Origin: Shinella zoogloeoides
GTDB taxonomy: Bacteria; Pseudomonadota; Alphaproteobacteria; Rhizobiales; Rhizobiaceae
Assembly: GCF_030733845.1 (NCBI RefSeq)
Contig: NZ_CP132311.1
Location: 186,001 to 250,000 of the forward strand
DNA length: 64,000 nucleotides
Reading direction: 5' to 3'
In this document: one piece after another, positions 52,577 to 60,530 of the stretch
How the letters are laid out: each line of letters starts with the position of its first letter
How positions within the stretch are numbered: the stretch's first letter is position 1
Program-made: the position numbers and the translations under genes
Notes under the pieces: model-generated
Seen by the model: only the letters and a program-made list of their open reading frames with translations
Database searches by the model: none
Told to the model about the DNA's origin: nothing

Positions 52577-53875
52577 CTATGTCTCCAGGTTGAGCCGGAT
52601 GGCGACGGAACGGGCATGCGCGCCGAGCCCTTCGGCCTCGGCAAGCGTGATGGCGGCCGGGCCGAGGGCGCGCAGCTGATCGGGCCCGAGGCGCAGGATG
52701 GAGGTGCGCTTCATGTAGTCGAGCACGGAAAGGCCGGAGGAGAAGCGGGCCGAGCGCGCGGTCGGCAGGACGTGGTTCGAGCCGCCGACATAGTCGCCGA
52801 TGACCTCCGGCGTGTGGCGGCCGACGAAGATGGCGCCGGCATTGCGGATGCCGGGCATCAGCGCGTCGGGATCAGCGGTGGCGATCTCCAAGTGCTCGGC
52901 GGCGATGCGGTTTGCCAGCGGCACGGCCTTTTCGAGTTCCGGCACGAGGATGACGGCGCCGAAATCGCGCCAGCTGGCGGCGGCGGTTTCAGAGCGCGCC
53001 AGCGTCTTCAGCTGCCGCTCGACGGCGGCCTCGACAGCATCGGCAAGCGCCACGCTGTCGGTGACGAGGATCGACTGGGCGCCGACATCGTGCTCCGCCT
53101 GGGCGAGAAGGTCGGCAGCGAGCCAGTCCGGATCGTTGTCGCCGTCGGCGATGATAAGTACTTCGGAGGGGCCGGCGATCATGTCGATGCCGACGGTGCC
53201 GAAGACCTGACGCTTGGCGGCGGCCACGAACGCATTGCCGGGGCCGGTGATCTTGGCGACGGGGGCGATCGTCCCGGTGCCGTAGGCGAGCGCGGCGACG
53301 GCCTGCGCGCCGCCGATGCGGTAGATCTCGTCGACGCCGGCAATGCGCGCGGCGGCGAGCACGGCCGGATTGATCGCGCCGTCCTTGGCCGGCACGACCA
53401 TGACGAGGCGCGGCACCCCGGCGACCCGGGCCGGCACGGCGTTCATCAGCACGGAGCTCGGATAGCTCGCAGTGCCGCCGGGCACGTAGAGGCCGACGGC
53501 ATCGATCGCCGTCCAGCGCGAGCCGAGGCCGACGCCGATATCGTCCTGGTAGATGTCGTCCTTCGGCTTCTGGCGGGCGTGGTGCTTCTCGATACGCTGG
53601 GCGGCCAGCTCGAGCGCGGCGATGATCTTCGGATCGACCGCGTCGAAGGCGGCGTCGATCTCCTCCAGCGACACGCGCATGGAGGTGGTGGCGAAATCGA
53701 GGCCGTCGAACTTCCTGGAATAGTCGGCCAGCGCCGCGTCGCCGCGGGCGCGCACATCCTCGATGATGGTGCGCACGACGGCGTTGACGTCTTCGGAGAC
53801 CTCGCGCTTGGTGGTCAGGAAGGCAGCGAACCGGCTTTCGAAATCGCTGCTCTGGTAGTCAAGTCTGATCGCCAA
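52577..53875 (-). CDS. hisD: histidinol dehydrogenase
   Basis: 432 residues from a TTG start (LAIRLDYQSSDFE), which gives the N-terminus and length expected for rhizobial HisD; AGGGA lies 12 nt upstream. The nearest upstream ATG (53962) would overlap the DUF2948 gene by 40 nt and add 29 atypical residues. Motifs: GLYVPGGTASYPSSVLMNAVPA, KITGPGNAFVAAAKR, GPSEVLIIAD, AEHDVGAQS (zinc/active-site His), SNHVLPTARSARFSSGLS. It catalyses the last two oxidations of histidine synthesis. It is followed by UPF0262 and the phosphatase. Confidence 0.95.
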   Translation of the reverse strand: MAIRLDYQSSDFESRFAAFLTTKREVSEDVNAVVRTIIEDVRARGDAALADYSRKFDGLDFATTSMRVSLEEIDAAFDAVDPKIIAALELAAQRIEKHHARQKPKDDIYQDDIGVGLGSRWTAIDAVGLYVPGGTASYPSSVLMNAVPARVAGVPRLVMVVPAKDGAINPAVLAAARIAGVDEIYRIGGAQAVAALAYGTGTIAPVAKITGPGNAFVAAAKRQVFGTVGIDMIAGPSEVLIIADGDNDPDWLAADLLAQAEHDVGAQSILVTDSVALADAVEAAVERQLKTLARSETAAASWRDFGAVILVPELEKAVPLANRIAAEHLEIATADPDALMPGIRNAGAIFVGRHTPEVIGDYVGGSNHVLPTARSARFSSGLSVLDYMKRTSILRLGPDQLRALGPAAITLAEAEGLGAHARSVAIRLNLET

Positions 53876-53922
53876 GTCGTTCAAGTCCCTGTCGTCCACC
53901 GGCGAAAGCGCCGGACCATGCT

Positions 53923-54360
53923 TCAAACCGCCGGATGGCGGGGCTTCAAGCTGGTTTCCCATGCTCCGCCGGTATCTGCAAGCTGAACTTCGACGCATTC
54001 CACATCGAGCGCGATGGAAGCATTGCCGGAGAGCACGAGTTCCAGCGTTCCGTCCGGCCCTTCGCCGTTCTGGGCGAAGTTCACGGCGAGCAGGGAGAAG
54101 ACGGCGTCCTTATCCTTGCGGTCGATGCCGAGCGAGCGCACGGCGTTGACGCGCTTGAAGGCGACGACGGCGCGGCGGCGCTCGAAGCTCTTGCCGCGCG
54201 CGCCCGCCTTTTCCCAGACGAAGCGATTGACGGCGACCGAAAAGACATGGTGGCGGGCGTCATAGGCAAGGCCGTCGGTCTTGAAGACCGCGTCCTGCAG
54301 GTGGGCCGAGACGACGGAAAGGTCTTCCGTGTCGAGGGCAAGCAGTTTCAGGCTGTCCAT
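53923..54360 (-). CDS. DUF2948 family protein
   Basis: 145 residues from MDSLKLLALDTEDLSVVSAHLQDAV, with an AAGGACAC SD; the longer frame is rejected. Typical family text: DGLAYDARHHVFSVAVNRFVWEKA, RRRAVVAFKRVNAVRSLGIDRKDKDAVFSLLAVNFAQ and LELVLSGNASIALDVECVEVQL. Alphaproteobacterial family without known function, usually placed between murA and hisD as here. Confidence 0.92.
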   Translation of the reverse strand: MDSLKLLALDTEDLSVVSAHLQDAVFKTDGLAYDARHHVFSVAVNRFVWEKAGARGKSFERRRAVVAFKRVNAVRSLGIDRKDKDAVFSLLAVNFAQNGEGPDGTLELVLSGNASIALDVECVEVQLADTGGAWETSLKPRHPAV

Positions 54361-54461
54361 TTTGTGTCCTTCCCGGGAGATGCCGCCGTTGCGCGGCATC
54401 CCTATCGTCGTGAACGAGATAGGACGGCGCGCGGCGGTCTGCAACTCCGCCGCGCGAAAGA

Positions 54462-55754
54462 TCAGTCGCTGACGCGCTCGACGACGGCGCCGCAGCGGGT
54501 GAGCTTCTCTTCCAGCCGTTCGAAGCCGCGGTCGAGATGGTAGACGCGCGAGACCATGGTCTCGCCCTCGGCGGCAAGGCCGGCGATGACGAGCGAGACG
54601 GAAGCGCGCAGGTCCGTCGCCATGACCGGTGCGCCGCGCAGCCGCTCGACGCCCTCGATCTTGGCCGTCTGGCCGGAGAGCGAGATCTTTGCGCCGAGGC
54701 GCGCGAGTTCCTGCACATGCATGAAGCGGTTCTCGAAGATCGTCTCGGTGATGTGCGAAATGCCGCTGGACTTGGTCATCAGGCCCATGAACTGCGCCTG
54801 CAGGTCCGTCGGGAAGCCGGGGAAGGGATCGGTCACCACGTCGACCGGCTTGATGCCGCCGCCGTTGCGCACGATGCGGATGCCGCTCTCAGTGGCGGTG
54901 ATCTCGGCGCCCGAGCGGCGGATCGTTTCGAGCGCCGTGTCGAGCAGCGCCGCATCCGTGCCTTCCAGCACGACGTCGCCGCCGGTCATGGCGACAGCCA
55001 TGGCATAGGTGCCGGTCTCGATGCGGTCGGGCAGCACTCGGTGGCGTGCGCCGGAAAGCTGGGTGACGCCCTTGATGGTGATGGTCGCCGTGCCGGCGCC
55101 CGATATCTTCGCGCCCATGGCGTTGAGGCACTTGGCGAGGTCCTGTACTTCAGGCTCGCGGGCGGCGTTGCCGATGACCGTCGTGCCGCGGGCCAGCGTC
55201 GCCGCCATCATCATGACATGCGTCGCGCCGACCGAGACCTTCGGGAAGGTGTAGCGCGCGCCGATCAGGCCGCCTTCGGGCGCCGTCGCCTCGACATAGC
55301 CGAGATCGATCTCGATCTTCGCGCCGAGGGCGGCGAGCGCCTCGATGAAGAGATCGACTGGGCGCGTGCCGATGGCGCAGCCGCCGGGCAGCGAGACGCG
55401 GGCCTTGCCCTCACGGGCGAGCAGCGGTCCGATGACCCAGAACGAGGCGCGCATCTTCGAGACCAGCTCGTAGGGCGCGGTCGTATCGACGATGTTGCGC
55501 GAGGTGAAGTGGACCGTGCGCGAATAGCCCTCGCCCTGGCGCTCGCGGCGGCCGTTGACGGAAATGTCGGCGCCGTGATTGCCGAGGATGCGGATAAGCT
55601 GCTCGACATCGGCGAGGTGCGGCACGTTTTCCAGCGTCAGCGTGTCGTCGGTGAGGAGCGACGCGATCATCAGCGGCAGCGCGGCGTTCTTGGCGCCGGA
55701 GATCGGGATGACGCCCCGGAGCTCGTTGCCGCCTACAATCCTGATACGATCCAT
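54462..55754 (-). CDS. murA: UDP-N-acetylglucosamine 1-carboxyvinyltransferase
   Basis: 430 residues, standard length. Lys22 in SGAKNAALP, the catalytic Cys126 in [15 protein letters not shown] (the fosfomycin target), [14 protein letters not shown] and [12 protein letters not shown] are all present. It transfers enolpyruvate from PEP to UDP-GlcNAc, the first committed step of peptidoglycan synthesis. It is 101 nt upstream of the DUF2948 gene; the 166-nt upstream gap should contain its promoter. Confidence 0.98.
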   Translation of the reverse strand: MDRIRIVGGNELRGVIPISGAKNAALPLMIASLLTDDTLTLENVPHLADVEQLIRILGNHGADISVNGRRERQGEGYSRTVHFTSRNIVDTTAPYELVSKMRASFWVIGPLLAREGKARVSLPGGCAIGTRPVDLFIEALAALGAKIEIDLGYVEATAPEGGLIGARYTFPKVSVGATHVMMMAATLARGTTVIGNAAREPEVQDLAKCLNAMGAKISGAGTATITIKGVTQLSGARHRVLPDRIETGTYAMAVAMTGGDVVLEGTDAALLDTALETIRRSGAEITATESGIRIVRNGGGIKPVDVVTDPFPGFPTDLQAQFMGLMTKSSGISHITETIFENRFMHVQELARLGAKISLSGQTAKIEGVERLRGAPVMATDLRASVSLVIAGLAAEGETMVSRVYHLDRGFERLEEKLTRCGAVVERVSD

Positions 55755-55920
55755 ATATGACTACGGGCCGGGCCCGCCTTTCTCAAAGAATATCGGCTTT
55801 CGGAGATGGCGGCTTCTTTAGAGCATCGCGATCGAAAAATGAAGAGCATGCCGGCCGCGTGGTGAAACGCACGCCGGTCGCGAACCATCCCCGTCGCCTT
55901 CGTGATGAAGACATGTGCGA

Positions 55921-56121
55921 CTAACCGTCCGATTCGTCTTTTTTTGCGGCAGGAAGCCCGCCGGGCAGTCCCGTCGTCTCGTCCGCCGCGCCCGCCCGCC
56001 GGGCGCGCGCCTGCTGCTTGCGGCGCTGGAGATTGTCGCGCAGCGTCTTGGCCAGCCGCTCCGCCCTTATCTCCGCTTCCGTCCTGATCTTCCCGCTTTT
56101 CGTATCGTCCTTGCCGCTCAT
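55921..56121 (-). CDS. small conserved basic protein
   Basis: 66 residues from MSGKDDTKSGKIRTEAEIRAERLAKTLRDNLQRRKQQARARR after a GAAGGAAAGG SD. It is mostly one charged helix with an Arg/Lys-rich segment and a disordered tail. Proteins with the EAEIRAERLAKxLRxNLQRRK pattern are common in Rhizobiales; the function is unknown, and nucleic acid binding is possible from the charge. The further upstream in-frame start is not supported. Confidence 0.75.
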   Translation of the reverse strand: MSGKDDTKSGKIRTEAEIRAERLAKTLRDNLQRRKQQARARRAGAADETTGLPGGLPAAKKDESDG

Positions 56122-56270
56122 GCCTTTCCTTCTAGCGAAACCGGCGCTGTGAAAAAAGCATATGCCGCATCCGATTTGTTGCAATAATCGCAAGCGGCGG
56201 CTTGCACTGCCCGATCACCTGTGGCAATAGGCCCTCGCTCACGCGAAAGCAGCCTTCTGCTTCGCAAGAT

Positions 56271-56345
56271 GCTGCTATAGCTCAGGGGTAGAGCACTCCC
56301 TTGGTAAGGGAGAGGCCGAGAGTTCAAATCTCTCTAGCAGCACCA
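56271..56345 (+). tRNA. tRNA-Thr (GGT)
   Basis: 75 nt with encoded CCA. Acceptor GCTGCTA / TAGCAGC, D-arm GCTC-AGGGGTA-GAGC, anticodon stem CTCCC/GGGAG with loop TTGGTAA (anticodon GGT), T-arm AGAG-TTCAAAT-CTCT. A run of five Ts follows. The 3' 22 nt are antisense to the end of the AraC-type gene. Confidence 0.96.
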
Positions 56346-57346
56346 TTTTTCCTCCCCGTTCTTCCATTCTCTGCCGCACCGGTCGTCGCCTTTCTGCGCG
56401 CTTTTCCCGGCGGTTCGCCGACGATGCGTTTGAAGGCGCGGGCGAAGGCGGCTTGGGAGCCGAAGCCGAGGCGGCGGGCGGCGGTGTCGATCGACAGCTT
56501 GTCGCGGCGGAACCATTGTTCGGCAAGACGCATGCGCAAGACGAGGACATAGCGTTGCGGGGTGACGCCAGTGACCTCGACGAAGCGCTTTGCGAAGACC
56601 GAGCGGGAGCTGCCCATCTCGCGCGCCATCTCGGCGAGCGTCCAGCTGCGGCCGGGCTCGCGGTGGAGGGCGGCGATGACGCGGCCGAGGCGCGGATCGC
56701 GCAGCGCCTCGATCCAGCCGGTCGCATCGCCGCAGCCGCATTCCACCCAGCCGCGCACGATGGAGGCGGCGATGACGTCGGCAAGGCGCGCGAGGATGCC
56801 GGCCGAGCCGACGCGCTCCTCCGCCATTTCCCGCTCCATAGCGTCGAGCAGCGGCATCAGTTCCGGCTGGCGGCCGATCAGCGCGCCGACCGACATGACC
56901 TGCGGCATGAGGCCGACCAGCGGGTGCAGCGTGTCGAGCTCGAACTCCATGCGGCCGGTGAAGATCAGCGTGTCGTTCTCCCGGTTCGTCTCCTTGACGC
57001 AGGCCTCCACCGCCGCGACGTCCGAGCAGAGCGGCTTGCGCGTGTAGCTTTCATAGTCGCGCAGCGAAACGTTCGGGCCGGTGACGATCTCGTGCGGCTC
57101 GCCGCGCGGCAGGAGCACGGCATCGCCGCACCCGAGCTCACGCTGGGCTTCCCCCGGCGAGCGCAGCGTGACCTTGCCGCGTGCGACGAAATGGAAGCGG
57201 GCTTCCGGCCCCGCGGGAAAGCGGACGCCGAAGGGTGGGCTGAGCTGAAGGCGGCCGTAGCTCGCCCCGCGCAGGCGCATGCCCATCAGCAGTTCGCTGA
57301 CGGCGTCATGGGCATTTTTGGAGGCGTCGGACGATGGATCAAACAT
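56324..57346 (-). CDS. AraC-family transcriptional regulator with cupin sensor
   Basis: 340 residues from MFDPSSDASKNAHDAVSEL. The N-terminal half is a cupin-type AraC ligand domain (RFHFVARGKVTLRSPGEAQRELGCGDAVLLPRGEPHEI). The C-terminal half has two helix-turn-helix motifs (WTLAEMAREMGSSRSVFAKRFVEVTGVTPQRYVLVLRM and LSIDTAARRLGFGSQAAFARAFKRIVGEPPGKARR). It is divergent from an MFS pump with about 79 bp between them and very likely controls it. The stop codon lies inside the tRNA-Thr gene on the other strand. Confidence 0.88.
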   Translation of the reverse strand: MFDPSSDASKNAHDAVSELLMGMRLRGASYGRLQLSPPFGVRFPAGPEARFHFVARGKVTLRSPGEAQRELGCGDAVLLPRGEPHEIVTGPNVSLRDYESYTRKPLCSDVAAVEACVKETNRENDTLIFTGRMEFELDTLHPLVGLMPQVMSVGALIGRQPELMPLLDAMEREMAEERVGSAGILARLADVIAASIVRGWVECGCGDATGWIEALRDPRLGRVIAALHREPGRSWTLAEMAREMGSSRSVFAKRFVEVTGVTPQRYVLVLRMRLAEQWFRRDKLSIDTAARRLGFGSQAAFARAFKRIVGEPPGKARRKATTGAAENGRTGRKNGAAREI

Positions 57347-57425
57347 TGCGGATAAAATGACATTGTGCGTCCTGCATTTCAACCCACCTGTTGGGGCACG
57401 CACTGCAACAGGAAAGGGATGGCAG

Positions 57426-58616
57426 ATGACGGATGCAACAATCGTAGCGCCGGAGAGCGAGGCGGATGCCCGCCCGGCCTGGGGGGCGGTTCTGGCGATG
57501 ACGCTCGGCGTGTTCGGGCTGGTGGGGGCGGAATTCCTGCCGGCCAGCCTCCTGACGCCGATGGCGGCGGATCTTCGGATTTCCGAAGGCATGGCCGGCC
57601 AGGCGGTGACGGCGACGGCCGCCGTGGCGCTGGTGACGAGCCTGGTGATCACCGTGATCACGCGAAATCTCGACCGGCGGCTCGTGCTGATCGGTCTTTC
57701 GGTGCTGCTGATCTTTTCCAACCTGCTCGTGGCCATGTCGTCTAACCTCGCCATGCTGCTCGTCGGCCGCGTGCTGCTCGGCATGGCGCTCGGCGGTTTC
57801 TGGACGCTGTCGGCGGCGACCATGATGCGGCTGGTGCCGGAAGCCTATGTGGCAAAGGCGCTGTCGGTGATGTTCCTCGGCGTCTCGGCGGCGACGGTCT
57901 TCGCGGCGCCGGTCGGAAGCTATGTCGGCGACATCGTCGGCTGGCGGAACGTCTTCCTCGGCGCCGCCGTGCTCGGGGCGATCGCCCTCGTCGTGCAGCT
58001 TGCGACGCTGCCCTCGCTGCCGCCGCGCGGCCATTCGCGCTTCGGCACATTGGTCGAGGTGCTGGCGCGGCCGGGTGTCGGCTTCGCCATGTTCGCGATC
58101 CTGCTCGTCTTCACCGGCCATTTCGCCTTCTTCACCTATATCAGGCCCTTCCTCGAAACGGTGACGGGGGTCGGCGTCGAGGGCGTGTCGGCCGTGCTGC
58201 TCGGCTTCGGCATCGCCACCTTCTTCGGCAATTATCTCGGCGCGGTGCTGCTGGAGCGCTCCATGCGCCTCACCCTGTCGATCATGCCGGTGGTGATGGG
58301 CGCGCTTGCGCTCTCGCTCTCGGCCTTCGGCGGCAGCCTTGCCGGCGATGCTGCCATGGTCGCGTTCTGGGGCCTTGCCTTCGGCGCCGTGCCGGTCGCC
58401 TGGTCGACCTGGATCACCCGCGCCGTGCCGGACGAGGCCGAAAGCGCCGGCGGCCTCTTTGTCGCGGCGATCAACTTCGCCATCGCGACGGGCGCCGCCG
58501 CCGGCGGCGCGCTGTTCGATGCGAACGGCGTGACCAGCGTCTTCGTCGCCAGCGGTGTCGTGCTGTTCCTCGCCGCGCTCACCATCGTCTCGGCGGTGCG
58601 CACGCGGCCGGCGTAA
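57426..58616 (+). CDS. MFS transporter, DHA1 type
   Basis: 396 residues from ATG 57426 with an AAAGGGATGG SD. Twelve membrane segments. The family start is AVLAMTLGVFGLVGAEFLPASLLTPMAADL, motif A-like loop VITRNLDRRLVLIG, and GRVLLGMALGGFWTLSAATMMRLVP. Similar to AraJ/PbuE/YdhP-type drug or metabolite exporters. The AraC-type regulator divergent from it suggests substrate-induced expression. The long upstream frame belongs to no gene. Confidence 0.9.
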   Translation: MTDATIVAPESEADARPAWGAVLAMTLGVFGLVGAEFLPASLLTPMAADLRISEGMAGQAVTATAAVALVTSLVITVITRNLDRRLVLIGLSVLLIFSNLLVAMSSNLAMLLVGRVLLGMALGGFWTLSAATMMRLVPEAYVAKALSVMFLGVSAATVFAAPVGSYVGDIVGWRNVFLGAAVLGAIALVVQLATLPSLPPRGHSRFGTLVEVLARPGVGFAMFAILLVFTGHFAFFTYIRPFLETVTGVGVEGVSAVLLGFGIATFFGNYLGAVLLERSMRLTLSIMPVVMGALALSLSAFGGSLAGDAAMVAFWGLAFGAVPVAWSTWITRAVPDEAESAGGLFVAAINFAIATGAAAGGALFDANGVTSVFVASGVVLFLAALTIVSAVRTRPA

Positions 58617-58623
58617 GGTCAGG

Positions 58624-58651
58624 GGGATGGCGGCGCGCCCGCCATCCCTTT
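58624..58651 (+). terminator. terminator of the MFS gene
   Basis: A perfect 10-bp stem GGGATGGCGG / CCGCCATCCC with a 5-nt loop and TTT after it, 8 nt after the stop. Confidence 0.8.
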
Positions 58652-58739
58652 CCGGTTTGCGCAAATCGTGCCTTCGCCCTGTTCGCTCCCCTCCTTTTCG
58701 GTCTAGAACTCCTGACGAGAAATTCGGGAGGAGCGGCGC

Positions 58740-59897
58740 GTGGCGGTGACGGCAGGAGATTTTTCGCGGGGAACCTATGTCGGCCGCGTCTGGCGGCCCG
58801 ATGTACAGGGGCCGGCGGTCGTGGTGCTGCGGGAGGGCAGGCTTTGCGACATCACGTCGAGGGACGTGCCGACCATGCGCGATCTCCTGGAAAAGGACGA
58901 TCCGGCCGCGGCTGCCCGCGCGACGGCGTGCGAATCCCTGGGCACGCTCGATGCCGTGCTGGAGGCCTCCATCGAAGGCGCCGGCAACTTTTCCCGCCTT
59001 CACCTGCTCGCGCCCTGCGATCTTCAGGCGGTGAAGGCGTGCGGCGTCACCTTCGCCCGCTCGATGATCGAACGGGTGATCGAGGAAAAGGCGGCGGGCG
59101 ATCCGGCGCTGGCGGATAAGATGCGCGGTCGCGTCACGGCCATCATCGGCGACAGCCTGCGCGACTTGAAGGCCGGCTCGGAGGCTGCGGCGAAGGTCAA
59201 GGCGGCGCTGATCGAGGAGGGCGTCTGGTCGCAATATCTGGAGGTCGGCATCGGCCCGGATGCGGAGGTCTTCACCAAGGCGCCGGTGCTTGCCTCGGTC
59301 GGCTGGGGTGCTTCGGTCGGGCTGCATCCGGTCTCGCGGTGGAACAATCCCGAGCCGGAGATCGTGCTTGCGGTGGACAGCCAGGGCCGCGTGAAGGGTG
59401 CGACGCTCGGCAACGACGTGAACCTGCGCGACGTCGAGGGCCGCTCGGCGCTGCTGCTCGGCAAGGCGAAGGACAACAATGCCTCCGCCGCCATCGGTCC
59501 GTTCATCCGCCTGTTCGACGAGACCTATTCGATGGACGACGTGCGCACGGCCGATCTCGATCTTCTCATCGAAGGCGAGGACGGCTTCGTGCTAAAGGGC
59601 CGCAGCACGATGCGCGAGATCAGCCGCGATCCGCTCGACCTCGTTTCCCAGACCATCGGCAGGCACCATCAATATCCTGACGGTTTCATGCTGTTCATGG
59701 GCACGCTCTTTGCGCCCGTCGAGGACCGCGACGCGCCGGGGCAGGGGTTCACGCACAAGGAAGGCGACCGGGTCGCGATCTCGAATGCAGCGCTCGGCAG
59801 CCTGGTCAACACCGTGCGTCTTTCCACCGAAGCCCCACCCTGGACCTTCGGCATCGCCGCGCTGATGCGCAACCTTGCCTCACGCGGGCTGCTCTGA
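58740..59897 (+). CDS. FAH-family 2-keto-3-deoxy sugar acid dehydratase-like enzyme (XylX-like)
   Basis: 385 residues from a GTG start behind a GGGAGGAG SD. The C-terminal FAH domain shows ACGVTFARSMIERVIEE, GPDAEVFTKAPVL, WNNPEPEIVLAVDSQG, LGNDVNLRDVEGRSALLLGKAKDNNASAAIGPF and DGFMLFMGTLFAPVEDRDAPGQGFTHKEGD. Length and these stretches resemble Caulobacter XylX (2-keto-3-deoxyxylonate dehydratase) and related rhizobial arabonate-pathway enzymes, recalled rather than aligned. It would make 2,5-dioxopentanoate from a 2-keto-3-deoxy pentonate. An Lrp-type regulator gene begins 1 nt after its stop. Confidence 0.75.
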   Translation: MAVTAGDFSRGTYVGRVWRPDVQGPAVVVLREGRLCDITSRDVPTMRDLLEKDDPAAAARATACESLGTLDAVLEASIEGAGNFSRLHLLAPCDLQAVKACGVTFARSMIERVIEEKAAGDPALADKMRGRVTAIIGDSLRDLKAGSEAAAKVKAALIEEGVWSQYLEVGIGPDAEVFTKAPVLASVGWGASVGLHPVSRWNNPEPEIVLAVDSQGRVKGATLGNDVNLRDVEGRSALLLGKAKDNNASAAIGPFIRLFDETYSMDDVRTADLDLLIEGEDGFVLKGRSTMREISRDPLDLVSQTIGRHHQYPDGFMLFMGTLFAPVEDRDAPGQGFTHKEGDRVAISNAALGSLVNTVRLSTEAPPWTFGIAALMRNLASRGLL

Positions 59898-59898
59898 G

Positions 59899-60366
59899 AT
59901 GGGCGATGGCACGCTGGACGAGACGAGCCGCAAGATCCTTCGGCTTCTGCAGACCGAGCCGGAACTGACGGTCGCCGAGATCGGCGAGCGCGTCGGGCTC
60001 AGCCATACGCCGTGCTGGCGGCGTATCAAGGAGATGGAAAAGCAGGGCATCATCCGCGGCCGCATCGTCACGATCGAGCCGAAGCTCGTCGGTTTCGAGG
60101 TTTCGGTCTTCTGCTTCGTGCGGCTGAAGCAGCACGACGAGGCGACGCTGCTGGAATTCGAGAAGGCGGTGAAGAACATGCCGGAGGTGGTGCAATGCTA
60201 CTCGATGACCGGCGACCACGACTATGTGCTGCGCGTGCTGACGAGCAGCGTGCGCCAGTACGAGGAGATCCTGAAAAAGGCTTTGCTGCGCCTGCCCGGT
60301 GTCGGTTTCGTCAATTCCAGCTTCGCGCTCGACGAGTTGAAGAACACCCATCGGGTCCCGATCTGA
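59899..60366 (+). CDS. Lrp/AsnC-family transcriptional regulator
   Basis: 155 residues from the ATG one base after the preceding stop. The helix-turn-helix is at about 8-55 (LDETSRKILRLLQTEPELTVAEIGERVGLSHTPCWRRIKEMEKQGII), followed by the RAM ligand-binding domain (EVSVFCFVRLKQHD, MPEVVQCYSMTGDHDYVLRVLTSS, LLRLPGVGFVNSSFALDELKNTHRVPI). These regulators usually sense amino acids and control a neighbouring catabolic gene. The indolepyruvate oxidoreductase gene 165 nt downstream, with an inverted repeat in the gap, is the best candidate target. Confidence 0.9.
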   Translation: MGDGTLDETSRKILRLLQTEPELTVAEIGERVGLSHTPCWRRIKEMEKQGIIRGRIVTIEPKLVGFEVSVFCFVRLKQHDEATLLEFEKAVKNMPEVVQCYSMTGDHDYVLRVLTSSVRQYEEILKKALLRLPGVGFVNSSFALDELKNTHRVPI

Positions 60367-60373
60367 CGCGTCC

Positions 60374-60422
60374 TTAGGATGGCGTTGCGAAAAATGGCCC
60401 GCTTTGCGGATGCCATCCCTAA
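60374..60422. promoter_or_regulatory. inverted repeat between lrp-like and oxidoreductase genes
   Basis: TTAGGATGGC (60374-60383) and GCCATCCCTAA (60412-60422) are inverted with one extra base, 28 bp apart. This may be a site for the adjacent Lrp-type regulator or a terminator hairpin of the upstream transcript. Confidence 0.4.
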
Positions 60423-60530
60423 ATCGTGATGCCGCAAGGATAAAATAAGGACACGCTCCTCCCAATCCTTGGCTAAGCTCCTACATATGGAGGATGGCTT
60501 TCGTGGAGGAGGGCCATCGAGGAGGAAGTC

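Noticed and set aside
55755..55920. Third RIME-like fragment (AGAGCAT near 55820)
   Set aside because: Only about ten bases resemble the repeat, with no palindrome; chance similarity.
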